This document shows, piece after piece, positions 9,274 through 16,556 of a stretch of DNA of 64,000 bases (the stretch's first letter is position 1; the number at the start of each line of letters is the position of its first letter). Under the pieces are notes generated by a model that did no database searches, had not been told where the DNA came from, and was given only the letters and a program-made list of their open reading frames with translations. Source of the DNA: Mycobacterium sp. SMC-2 (GTDB lineage Bacteria > Actinomycetota > Actinomycetes > Mycobacteriales > Mycobacteriaceae); the NCBI RefSeq assembly GCF_025263485.1, contig NZ_CP079863.1:4464001-4528000 (forward strand), written 5' to 3'. The translations under genes and the position numbers were made by a program.

Positions 9274-10094
9274 ATTGTCGCCTTGACGCCGACTGCGGTC
9301 ACCACGACGTTGATCACGAACAGTGCCATGAACGCATACACGACGGTCTCGTTGACCGCGTTGCCGACTCCAGCCGGTCCCCTTTCGACCGAGACGCCCT
9401 TGTAGCAAGCGATCAGGCTGGCGGCCAGGCCAAACAACGCGGCCTTGGCAAGCGCGACGATCATGTCGGGCAGGCCGACCAGTAGCGTCAGGCTCGACGC
9501 GAACGCGCCCGGTGTGACGTGTTGGATGAACACCGAGAAGAAGAAGCTGCCGGTCAAGCCGACGAGGGTCACAGACGAGGACAGCGCCAATGCGACCACG
9601 GTGGCGGCCAGCACCCTGGGCACCACAAGGGCTTGGACCGGGTTGATCCCCATTACTCGCAGCGCGTCGAGTTCTTCGCGGATGGTGCGGGCTCCGAGGT
9701 CTGCGCACATCGCCGTGGCGCCTGCCCCAGCGACCACGAGTACCGTCACCAAGGGGCCGATCTGCGTGACCGCACCCAGCGCCGCGCCGGACCCGGAGAG
9801 GTCGGCCGCGCCGAACTCGCTCAGCAGGATGTTGAGCATGAAGACGATCAACACCATGAACGGGATCGACAACATCAATGTGGGCAGAATCGACACTCGC
9901 GCCACGAACCATGTCTGATGCAGCAACTCCCGCCACGCGAACGGCCTTCGCGGCATCAGGAACAACGCATCGAGCGCCATCGCAAAAAAACCGCCGATCG
10001 CGCTCAGCGGCTTGGAGACGCCCTGCGCATAGACCACGATCGAACCCCCTCCCGCATACTCGCAGTTCATAGCATCGGCCGCTTGCTTCGACAT
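9270..10094 (-). CDS. yrbEA: YrbE/MlaE-family permease, first of pair
   Basis: This is a 274-residue polytopic membrane protein of the MlaE/YrbE family with the signature R-E-E-L-D-A-L-R-V-M-G-I. It heads the mce operon. The ATG at 10094 sits exactly 6 bases after a perfect mycobacterial -10 hexamer (TATAGT, 10106-10101 on the minus strand), which would put the transcription start on the A of ATG, so a leaderless mRNA is likely. It partners YrbEB as the permease of the importer. Confidence 0.92.
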   Translation of the reverse strand: MSKQAADAMNCEYAGGGSIVVYAQGVSKPLSAIGGFFAMALDALFLMPRRPFAWRELLHQTWFVARVSILPTLMLSIPFMVLIVFMLNILLSEFGAADLSGSGAALGAVTQIGPLVTVLVVAGAGATAMCADLGARTIREELDALRVMGINPVQALVVPRVLAATVVALALSSSVTLVGLTGSFFFSVFIQHVTPGAFASSLTLLVGLPDMIVALAKAALFGLAASLIACYKGVSVERGPAGVGNAVNETVVYAFMALFVINVVVTAVGVKATM

Positions 10095-10097
10095 GGC

Positions 10098-10110
10098 GAT
10101 ACTATATATC
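10098..10110 (-). promoter_or_regulatory. AT-rich element and leaderless promoter of the mce operon
   Basis: The plus strand reads GATACTATATATC, an inverted repeat with GATA/TATC arms. The minus strand contains TATAGT ending 6 bases before the yrbEA ATG, the spacing expected for a sigma-A -10 with +1 at the ATG. It belongs to a family of AT-rich elements that recurs at most promoters in the window. Confidence 0.6.
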
Positions 10111-10213
10111 TGATTCTCGGGTGCCTAGAGGTGCCGACTGGAAATTGGTTGTCCCAGGAGCCGGAGGCGGACAGCGATACATCCACCGCACGCTGGCATA
10201 GAAAGCAGGACGC

Positions 10214-10246
10214 CGAGGTTGCCGTCCGGATCGGGTGGCAACCTCG
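10214..10246. promoter_or_regulatory. Perfect 10-bp inverted repeat between the divergent mce and etf genes
   Basis: Arms CGAGGTTGCC (10214-10223) and GGCAACCTCG (10237-10246) are exact reverse complements separated by 13 bases. The repeat lies in the 277-base divergent region, well away from either start codon. It could be a regulator site controlling both units or an RNA hairpin in a longer leader; the sequence does not decide between them. Confidence 0.5.
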
Positions 10247-10332
10247 CGCTCGCGCCGCCAGTTCTACTGACGACTCCCAGGTCCTGCGGGTAGGCGGCTT
10301 ATGATGGCGGAGCTCAGCGGAATGCAGAATAA

Positions 10333-10343
10333 AATATCATATT
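10333..10343 (+). promoter_or_regulatory. AT-rich palindrome AATAT-C-ATATT upstream of the ETF gene
   Basis: This is a perfect 5-1-5 palindrome, one of three exact AATAT-N-ATATT copies in the window. It contains TATCAT, a possible -10 (TANNNT), about 30 bases before the preferred etf start at 10372. Confidence 0.55.
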
Positions 10344-10371
10344 CATCCTATCGGAAGGAATGCGCCGGGCG

Positions 10372-12174
10372 ATGACGAGGTTCGCGGTGCTGGTGAAGCA
10401 GATTCCTGCATTCGAGGAGATGGCGCTCGGTCCGGACGGTCGTCTAGTTCGCGATGGCGCTGCGCTGGAGATGAGCGCCTACTGTCGCCGAGCGGTGAGC
10501 AAGGCGGTCGAACTCGCAGCCGGCGAACCCGGTTCGTCCATCGTGGTCTTCACACTCGGTCCCCCGGTCGCCGAGGATGTCCTGCGGGAGGCACTCGCGT
10601 TGGGCCTCAAACGCGGTGTCGAGATACGAGGGGTCCTTGCCACCGACCCTGCATTCGCGGGAAGCGACACTATCGCGACCGCACGCGTGCTTGCCGCGGC
10701 CATCGAGCGCGAAGGGCCGTTCGACCTCATCCTCACCGGAAAGAACTCACTCGACGCGGACACAGGACAGGTTCCGCCGCAGCTCGCTCAGCTTCTCGAT
10801 CTCCCATTCGCGGCCGGAGTCAAGGTTCTCGCCCTCGACGGGTGCGTGCTCACCATCGGTTGTGAACACGATGACGGCTGGGTAGATGCCGAGGTGAGAT
10901 TGCCGGCCGTTCTATCGTGCGCGGAGCGGCTGTGCGACCCCGCGAAGGTGGCGCCGGAGGGGCGCTCCGCCGTGCCGGCCGCGGCGATCCGTGCTATCTG
11001 CGCCACCGAGCTGGGACCGGGGCCATGGGGCGCAGCGGCCAGCTTGACTGTGGTGGGCGAGGTCCGGCGAGTTGCGGCGAACAGGGGACGTCAGCGCGAT
11101 GCCGACGCCCCGATCGCAGCGCAGGTCCGGGACGCTGTCCGCACGCTGCGCGATCGAGGCGCGCTGGACGCTGGCCAGGTGCCCACCCCTCCGGTCCTCG
11201 GAACCACCGGCGGCGACGGTCCGGTAGTCGCCGTCCTCGCTGAGCCGGGCCATGCTGCGCTGAGTCAGGAATTATGCGGTGCCGCAGCGCGATTGGCGGC
11301 TTCGCTGTCCGGCTGCACCGTTCTGCTGACTCCCGATGAGCTCGGCGCCGCTATGGCCGGTTCCTGGGGCGCCGACCGGCTTGTGCTCATTCGCGGAGCC
11401 GAAGCAGAAGAGGACATCGCGAGCGAGGTCGCACACTGGACACGCGCTGAGCAGCCGTGGGCGATCCTGGCCGGTTCGACTGCGTGGGGTCGCGAGATCG
11501 CCTCACGCGTCGCCGCCGCAGTGGGGGCCGGGCTGACCGGCGACGCCGTCGACTTGGAGGTCAGCGACGGACGATTGGTCGCCTGGAAGCCGGCATTCGG
11601 TGGGTCACTGCTCGCCGCGATCACCGCAACGTCGCCCGTGCAGATGGCTACCGTCCGCGCCGGTGTGCTGCCGCGCCCGCAGCCTCGCACTCACGTAGCC
11701 GACGTTGCCTCGATCGTCGCGAAACCGCGCAGGCGACTGGTTATCCGGCTGCGGCGGCAGGAGGACTCACTGGAGCGCCTGGGTGAGGCCGGTGTCGTAA
11801 TTGGAGTCGGCGCCGGAGTAGCACCCGAGGAGCTACACCGTCTTGAGGTACTGCGCGAGCTGCTCGGCGCCGAGATCGGCTGTACCCGCAAGGTCACCGA
11901 TCACGGGTGGATGCCGCACTCCTGCCAGATCGGGATCACCGGGCGATCGATCTCGCCGCGCCTCTACGTCGCCATCGGCACAAGCGGCAAGTTCAACCAC
12001 ATGGTGGGAGTGCGATCGGCAGGTATGGTGCTGGCGATCAACCCCGATCGGAACGCCCCTGTGTGGGACCACGCCGACGTGGGCATCGTCGCTGACTGGC
12101 GCGACTGCATCGACGCGCTGGAAGAGGAGCTCCGGCGCGTGATCGAACCCCGCTCGACGCCGGTCGAGGCTTGA
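10372..12174 (+). CDS. Fused electron-transfer flavoprotein (EtfB-EtfA in one chain)
   Basis: The 600-residue product joins a beta-subunit-like N-terminal half (about 1-250, starting MTRFAVLVKQIP like EtfB) to an alpha-subunit-like C-terminal half (about 270-595). The latter ends in the FAD-binding Rossmann region, with Y-V-A-I-G-T-S-G, N-H-M-V-G and A-I-N-P-D-R-N-A-P. ETF normally consists of two separate chains that carry electrons from acyl-CoA dehydrogenases to the respiratory chain. The ATG at 10372 is preferred over 10360 because GGAAGG (10353-10358) sits 13 bases upstream of it but only 1 base before the other. The fusion suggests a dedicated electron carrier for this cluster, for example for the acyl-CoA dehydrogenase at 52268. 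Confidence 0.85.
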   Translation: MTRFAVLVKQIPAFEEMALGPDGRLVRDGAALEMSAYCRRAVSKAVELAAGEPGSSIVVFTLGPPVAEDVLREALALGLKRGVEIRGVLATDPAFAGSDTIATARVLAAAIEREGPFDLILTGKNSLDADTGQVPPQLAQLLDLPFAAGVKVLALDGCVLTIGCEHDDGWVDAEVRLPAVLSCAERLCDPAKVAPEGRSAVPAAAIRAICATELGPGPWGAAASLTVVGEVRRVAANRGRQRDADAPIAAQVRDAVRTLRDRGALDAGQVPTPPVLGTTGGDGPVVAVLAEPGHAALSQELCGAAARLAASLSGCTVLLTPDELGAAMAGSWGADRLVLIRGAEAEEDIASEVAHWTRAEQPWAILAGSTAWGREIASRVAAAVGAGLTGDAVDLEVSDGRLVAWKPAFGGSLLAAITATSPVQMATVRAGVLPRPQPRTHVADVASIVAKPRRRLVIRLRRQEDSLERLGEAGVVIGVGAGVAPEELHRLEVLRELLGAEIGCTRKVTDHGWMPHSCQIGITGRSISPRLYVAIGTSGKFNHMVGVRSAGMVLAINPDRNAPVWDHADVGIVADWRDCIDALEEELRRVIEPRSTPVEA

Positions 12175-12253
12175 CGCGCATCGGTCAGCATCCGGATTCA
12201 GGGCGAGGTGGCGCGCTCGAACACGCGACACGCGACGATTTGCGCAGAGTGGG

Positions 12254-12277
12254 CGGAGTTGCAGCCGTGCAACTCCG
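12254..12277. terminator. Perfect 10-bp stem-loop between convergent genes
   Basis: CGGAGTTGCA (12254-12263) and TGCAACTCCG (12268-12277) pair perfectly around a GCCG loop. The hairpin lies 80 bases after the etf stop and 41 bases beyond the convergent HDO gene, so it could end transcription from both sides. There is no T tract, which is common in mycobacteria. Confidence 0.6.
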
Positions 12278-12317
12278 TACCACCCCGCCTACTGCGGGAG
12301 CTGTCGAGAAGAACCGC

Positions 12318-13154
12318 TTACACGGCAGCAGGAGTCGGCGCCCCCTCGACAGCCTCCAGAGCGAGCCGGTCGATCTCATTGACCATGAGGGCGAACGTCT
12401 CGAAGCCGACCCTGGCTCCCCACAGCATCTGCTCCTGGGTGTGGAGGTCAGCACCGTACTTGGACAGCAGCTCGAGTTCGCCGCCACCGTGGAACTGGTC
12501 TTTGTATTGATGCAACGCGGCGAACAGCAGGTCGTCGCCCGGAATCCCGAGCCGCTCCGGCAAAGAAGACGACATGGCGGCCGTGGCGGCCTTGAGCTGC
12601 TCCGGCGTCATCATCTTCGCCCGCAGCTCAATTGCCGGCTTGGAGTTCATGATCTCCAGCCCCGCGATTGCGGCATAAGCCGCCTCCCAGGGGAGGGTCC
12701 GGGCCAGGTCGTCGAGTGCCAGGACGCAGGTCTGAATAAGCGGACTGGGAGGCGTCGCCGCGACTTCCTCGCGTGAAATGCCGCAGGCCTCGACCTCCTC
12801 GTAGAGCACGTCGACATGGCAGCGGCCGTTGGCGTCCTCGTCGCCGACCTCCTCGTCGACACAGTCCTGGATGATCTCGCGGCGCACGTCCTGGTACGGG
12901 CAGCGCGACGCCACCTCGAGCAGCCAGCTCGGGAACCGCCACGCGAAGAACGAGAAGTACTTCATCGCGGTGGCGTGATACAGCCGCGCCTGCGTCTGGT
13001 CATAGTGCTCTGGAATCGCGAACGGCCGCTTCATGTATTTGGCCGCTGTCACGACGATGGTCTCGACCAGTTGGGCCTGGAACTCCTCGGGCGAAATGTC
13101 ACTGGTCCACTTGGGCGCGCCCCGATCCCGGCCGTCATACGGCAATCCCGTCAT
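12318..13154 (-). CDS. Heme-oxygenase-like iron-containing redox enzyme (HDO/TENA superfamily), copy 1
   Basis: This is a 278-residue all-helical protein resembling the iron-containing redox enzyme family of the TENA/THI-4/PqqC-like fold (relatives include UndA, BesC and CADD diiron proteins). A Glu/Asp-rich helix followed by His (D-E-E-V-G-D-E-D...C-H-V-D) and a late H-x3-D-x2-H helix are plausible metal ligands. It is a close paralogue of the gene at 35777: long blocks are identical and both begin MTGLPYDGRDRGAPKWTSD. Oxidative chemistry is likely, but the substrate is unknown. It is divergent from the amidohydrolase gene and convergent with etf. Confidence 0.72.
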   Translation of the reverse strand: MTGLPYDGRDRGAPKWTSDISPEEFQAQLVETIVVTAAKYMKRPFAIPEHYDQTQARLYHATAMKYFSFFAWRFPSWLLEVASRCPYQDVRREIIQDCVDEEVGDEDANGRCHVDVLYEEVEACGISREEVAATPPSPLIQTCVLALDDLARTLPWEAAYAAIAGLEIMNSKPAIELRAKMMTPEQLKAATAAMSSSLPERLGIPGDDLLFAALHQYKDQFHGGGELELLSKYGADLHTQEQMLWGARVGFETFALMVNEIDRLALEAVEGAPTPAAV

Positions 13155-13230
13155 CGCATTCCTTTCGTCGCGCCGAGTGGGTGGTCAGCACCTCGGCTCC
13201 AAGTCGGCTGACTGTGTATCGTATCGCTAC

Positions 13231-13242
13231 AAATATAATATT
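13231..13242. promoter_or_regulatory. AT-rich palindrome AATAT-A-ATATT in a divergent promoter
   Basis: The exact 11-base palindrome occupies 13232-13242, between the HDO gene (78 bases away, minus) and the amidohydrolase gene (69 bases away, plus). On the minus strand AATATTATATT is followed 13 bases later by TACACAG; the second HDO gene has the same two blocks 15 bases apart. Confidence 0.55.
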
Positions 13243-13310
13243 AAATTTGCAATACCGGTCAAGTCCGTAGCGCCCCTCCCCTGCCATCCGCTGACGCCCG
13301 GAGCCACCTG

Positions 13311-14339
13311 ATGAAACTCATATGCATCGAAGAGCACGCCATCGATCGACCGATCGCGCAGGCGGCACGACCCGCGCTGCAACGCGAAGCCCCATACATG
13401 GGCCTGCAAAGATCGCCCGACGCGCTCCCCGAAACACGCCCGGCCGACCGGCCGAGCCTGGTTGAGTTCAGCGAAGCCGTGGAGTTGGCCGACGATCTGG
13501 GGGACGGGCGAATCCGGGACATGGACCAACACGGGATCGACATGCAGATCGTGTCTTACAGCAGCCCAATCCAATTGGTGCCGGCGGCAGAAGCCGTGTC
13601 GATCGCCCGGGCCGCCAACGATCGGCTCGCAGCGGCGGTGACGGCGAATCCAAGCCGGCTGCGCGGGTTCGCCGCGTTGCCCTGGCAGGACCCCCAAGCC
13701 GCGGTCGATGAGCTCGACCGTGCGACCGGCGAACTTGGCCTGCGAGGAGTGATGCTCGCGGGCCGCCCCGGCGAGACGTTCCTCGACGATGCGCGTTACG
13801 CGCCGGTTTTACAGCGGCTCAACGACCTCGGGTTGCCAATCTACCTGCACCCGTTCTACCCGCTGCCGCAGGTACAGCAGGCGTACTACGCGGGGTTTCG
13901 GCCGGAGGTGAGCGCGATGTTCTCCCTGGGCGGATGGGGCTGGCACCACGAAGCCGGCATTCACGTGTTGCGCCTGATCTTGGCGGGGGTCTTCGAGCGG
14001 TACGGAGACCTCCAAGTCATCAGTGGCCATTGGGGCGAGATGGTCCCGTTCTATCTGCAACGCCTCGATGACCTGCTGCCACCCAAATTCACCGGTCTGT
14101 CCACGACGATCAGCGACACCTACCGCAACCACGTCTGGATCACCCCGAGTGGCATGTTCGACGAACCACATTTCGAGTTCATCCGCGCGGTCATCGGTAT
14201 CGACCGCCTCATCTGGTCGGTCGACTACCCCTACCTAACCCTCGACGGGACCCGGAAGTTCCTGGAGAACTTGCCCGTCACCGACGACGAGGCGCACCAG
14301 CTCGCGCACCGTAACGCCGAGCGCCTCTTCCGCCTGTGA
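13311..14339 (+). CDS. Amidohydrolase-family hydrolase/decarboxylase (ACMSD / gamma-resorcylate decarboxylase type)
   Basis: This is a 342-residue TIM-barrel metalloprotein of the amidohydrolase_2 group. Visible metal or catalytic motifs are the N-terminal E-E-H (residues 7-9), Y-L-H-P-F, S-G-H-W-G-E and S-V-D-Y-P, as in 2,6- and 2,3-dihydroxybenzoate decarboxylases and aminocarboxymuconate-semialdehyde decarboxylase. A non-oxidative decarboxylation of a phenolic or muconic acid is therefore the best guess. The ATG is preceded by a GGAG ribosome-binding site. It is a single-gene unit, divergent from the HDO gene and convergent with the P450 gene. Confidence 0.78.
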   Translation: MKLICIEEHAIDRPIAQAARPALQREAPYMGLQRSPDALPETRPADRPSLVEFSEAVELADDLGDGRIRDMDQHGIDMQIVSYSSPIQLVPAAEAVSIARAANDRLAAAVTANPSRLRGFAALPWQDPQAAVDELDRATGELGLRGVMLAGRPGETFLDDARYAPVLQRLNDLGLPIYLHPFYPLPQVQQAYYAGFRPEVSAMFSLGGWGWHHEAGIHVLRLILAGVFERYGDLQVISGHWGEMVPFYLQRLDDLLPPKFTGLSTTISDTYRNHVWITPSGMFDEPHFEFIRAVIGIDRLIWSVDYPYLTLDGTRKFLENLPVTDDEAHQLAHRNAERLFRL

Positions 14340-14357
14340 ATCATGCAATCCACTGAA

Positions 14358-14379
14358 AAGGCTTGCAGCTCAGAGCCTT
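14358..14379. terminator. Weak hairpin between convergent genes
   Basis: AAGGCT (14358-14363) and AGCCTT (14374-14379) can pair around a 10-base loop; an alternative pairing GCAGCT/AGCTGC overlaps it. It sits between the amidohydrolase stop and the convergent P450 stop (overlapping the latter). The stem is short, so this is tentative. Confidence 0.3.
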
Positions 14380-15631
14380 AGCTGCTATTTACGCCTTCGC
14401 GCCGGCCCGGGGTGAACGAAACAGGCATCGACGTAAGCGCGTTCAAGAAGTTCGTCTCGAGGCGCGTGACCGGTCCGGCGAACTGCATGTCCGGCACCCG
14501 CCGTACCAGTTCCTCGAAGAGCACACGCAATTCGAGTCGCGCGAGCGCAGCGCCGATACAGAAATGCGCTCCACCCCCACCGAAAGCCTGGTGCTGTGGC
14601 TTCTCGCGAGACACATTGAAGATTTCCGGGTCCTCGTTTACCGCCGGGTCCCGGGACCCGGCCGCGTACCACATGACGACACGCTCGCCCTCGCGGACCG
14701 GGTGTCCACCGACTTGCGTGTCGCACTGGGCAACGCGGGCGAAGTACACCACCGAGCAGACCCAACGCAACATCTCCTCGACGGCGTTGGACATAGCGCC
14801 GGGGTTGGCGATCAGCTTCTGCCGTTCGCTTTCGTGTTGCATCAAGGCACGCATGGCGCCGGAGGCGGTGTTCCGCGTGGTGTCGTTGCCGGCGAACATC
14901 AGCGTGGCGAAGAAGAACGTCACTTCGTCCTCGGTGAGGCTTTCGCCATCGATCTCGGCCGCCAGCAGAAGAGAGATGAGGTCCTCAGTCGGGTTGGCCT
15001 TTCGGGCTGCCGTGAGCGCTGCCAGGTAGGCACCCATCTCGAAGATCGCACCAAGTCCCAACTCTTTATCGGCCGTTGCCTGCGCGAGTGACACCGTGTT
15101 CGTCCATTCGAACAGCTTCGGACGGTCGCTCTGAGGGACACCGAGCAGGTCGGCAATCACACGAAGCGGCAGCTCGACGGCGATGTCTTCGACGAAGTCG
15201 CAGCTGCCCCTCTCGATCACGTCGTCGAGCAGCTCGGTCACCGTGTTGCGGATGTGGCCCTCTCGTCGGGCCACCAGCCTGGGAGTGAACACGCCGTGGA
15301 CGACTCTGCGTTGCTTCCCGTGCTCGGGGTCGTCCATGCCCAGGAGGATCTGCCGCAGCGCATCGAGTGGCACGGCCCCGCCTTCGCTCGTGGTGAACAC
15401 GCCCCCGCGAGCCGATGAGAAGGTGTGCGAGTCGCGACTGATGGTTGCGATGTCCGCGAAGCGGGTGAAGGACCAGAAACCCGGTTCGCTACCGCGCAGC
15501 GCATTCCAGTGCGGAGCCGGCAGCGCGCGCATCTGCGCAAAGATCTCGTACGGCGGACCGTCTTTGAAGTAGGAAAGGTCGGTGAGATCGACCTTTGACA
15601 GGTTCAGGTCGGTGTCCGACGTGGTCGTCAT
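14378..15631 (-). CDS. Cytochrome P450
   Basis: This is a soluble bacterial P450 of 417 residues. It carries the I-helix motif A-G-N-D-T-T-R, the K-helix E-E-M-L-R, and the heme loop F-G-G-G-G-A-H-F-C-I-G with its Cys ligand. All catalytic signatures are intact. It needs a ferredoxin and a reductase; the only ferredoxin in the window is at 32968. It stands alone on the minus strand, divergent from the SDR-Rieske-companion operon, and probably hydroxylates a hydrophobic intermediate. Confidence 0.93.
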   Translation of the reverse strand: MTTTSDTDLNLSKVDLTDLSYFKDGPPYEIFAQMRALPAPHWNALRGSEPGFWSFTRFADIATISRDSHTFSSARGGVFTTSEGGAVPLDALRQILLGMDDPEHGKQRRVVHGVFTPRLVARREGHIRNTVTELLDDVIERGSCDFVEDIAVELPLRVIADLLGVPQSDRPKLFEWTNTVSLAQATADKELGLGAIFEMGAYLAALTAARKANPTEDLISLLLAAEIDGESLTEDEVTFFFATLMFAGNDTTRNTASGAMRALMQHESERQKLIANPGAMSNAVEEMLRWVCSVVYFARVAQCDTQVGGHPVREGERVVMWYAAGSRDPAVNEDPEIFNVSREKPQHQAFGGGGAHFCIGAALARLELRVLFEELVRRVPDMQFAGPVTRLETNFLNALTSMPVSFTPGRREGVNSS

Positions 15632-15669
15632 GACGAAGTCCTTCCGTTAGTCCACCGTAGATTATCTTG

Positions 15670-15678
15670 TATATTATT
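15670..15678. promoter_or_regulatory. AT-rich element between divergent P450 and SDR genes
   Basis: TATATTATT lies 39 bases from the P450 start and about 30 bases from the SDR start. The minus strand reads AATAATATACAAG, close to the element at 50232. It is a degenerate member of the recurring AT-rich family and could serve as the -10 for either gene. Confidence 0.4.
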
Positions 15679-15707
15679 GTCGCACTGACCGACCAAGGGA
15701 ATCCATC

Positions 15708-16556
15708 ATCGAACCACGTTTAACAGGCCGGGTTGCAGTGGTCACCGGCGGCGCGAGCGGAATAGGTAAGGCCACCACCCTGCGCATGTGCGCGGCGGGC
15801 GCTCGGGTCATGGTCGGGGACGTCGACGAAGCGGCGGCCGAGCAACTGCTTTCCGATGCCGCGATGGCCGGGCATGCCGAGAACGTCCGCTTCCGGCGCA
15901 CCGACGTCTCGGCGGAAGATGATGTCGCCGCCCTGATCGCCGCCGCGGTCGCCGAGTTCGGCGACCTGCACGTCATGTTCAACAACGCGGGTGTTTCCGA
16001 CACCCTGGACCCGATCGTGGAGGTACCCGTCGAGCACTGGGACCGGGTGTTCGCCGTCAACGCCCGCGGGGTGTTCCTCGGCATCAAGCACAGCGCGCGC
16101 GCGATGCTGGCGGCTGAGCACGGCGGCGCCATCGTGAACACCGCTTCGATCGACGGGTTGTCGGCCTCCTCTGGCTTCCCTTCCTACTCCGCCGCGAAGG
16201 CCGCCGTCATCAACCTGACCCGGGTGGCGGCCGTCGAGCTCGCGCCAGCCCGTATCCGCGTCAACGTGATCTGCCCCGGCGGTGTCCTGACGCCGATGCT
16301 GGCCCGCGGTGACGTGGAGGGCGCGCGGACGTGGCTCGAGAAACTGCAGCCGTGGCCGGAGGCGGGCCTGCCGGAGGATGTGGCCGCCGTGGTCGAGTTC
16401 CTCGCCAGCGACGATGCCCGTTTCATCACGGGTGAGTCGGTCACCGTCGACGGCGGATTGATGGCCGGGGGCGCCCGGCTCGTGGACAAGATCCGCGCCC
16501 GATTGCAGGCCGGGGCTGCCGCGTCGGGGACAACATCGGAAGAGGTGAGCAGATGA
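15708..16556 (+). CDS. Short-chain dehydrogenase/reductase with an apparent ATC start codon
   Basis: This classical SDR has 282 residues: the nucleotide-binding motif T-G-G-A-S-G-I-G, the N-N-A-G motif, and catalytic Y-S-A-A-K. The reading frame has no ATG, GTG or TTG before the first beta strand. A GTG at 15738 would delete that strand, whereas ATC at 15708 gives the normal SDR start (I/M)EPRLTGRVAVVTGG, 7 bases after AAGGGA (15695-15700). ATC is therefore the proposed start. The gene overlaps the next Rieske gene by ATGA, so it probably oxidises the diol or alcohol that oxygenase makes. Confidence 0.82.
   Translation: MEPRLTGRVAVVTGGASGIGKATTLRMCAAGARVMVGDVDEAAAEQLLSDAAMAGHAENVRFRRTDVSAEDDVAALIAAAVAEFGDLHVMFNNAGVSDTLDPIVEVPVEHWDRVFAVNARGVFLGIKHSARAMLAAEHGGAIVNTASIDGLSASSGFPSYSAAKAAVINLTRVAAVELAPARIRVNVICPGGVLTPMLARGDVEGARTWLEKLQPWPEAGLPEDVAAVVEFLASDDARFITGESVTVDGGLMAGGARLVDKIRARLQAGAAASGTTSEEVSR

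Noticed and set aside
9274..9936. Long N-terminal extension of YrbEB
   Set aside because: It lies wholly within yrbEA on the same strand and encodes Arg/Gly-rich nonsense; the MlaE domain starts at GTG 9273.
13231..13242. AT-rich patches as insertion-sequence remnants or attachment sites
   Set aside because: They are short, symmetric, intergenic and next to start codons, with no transposase, integrase or flanking duplications.
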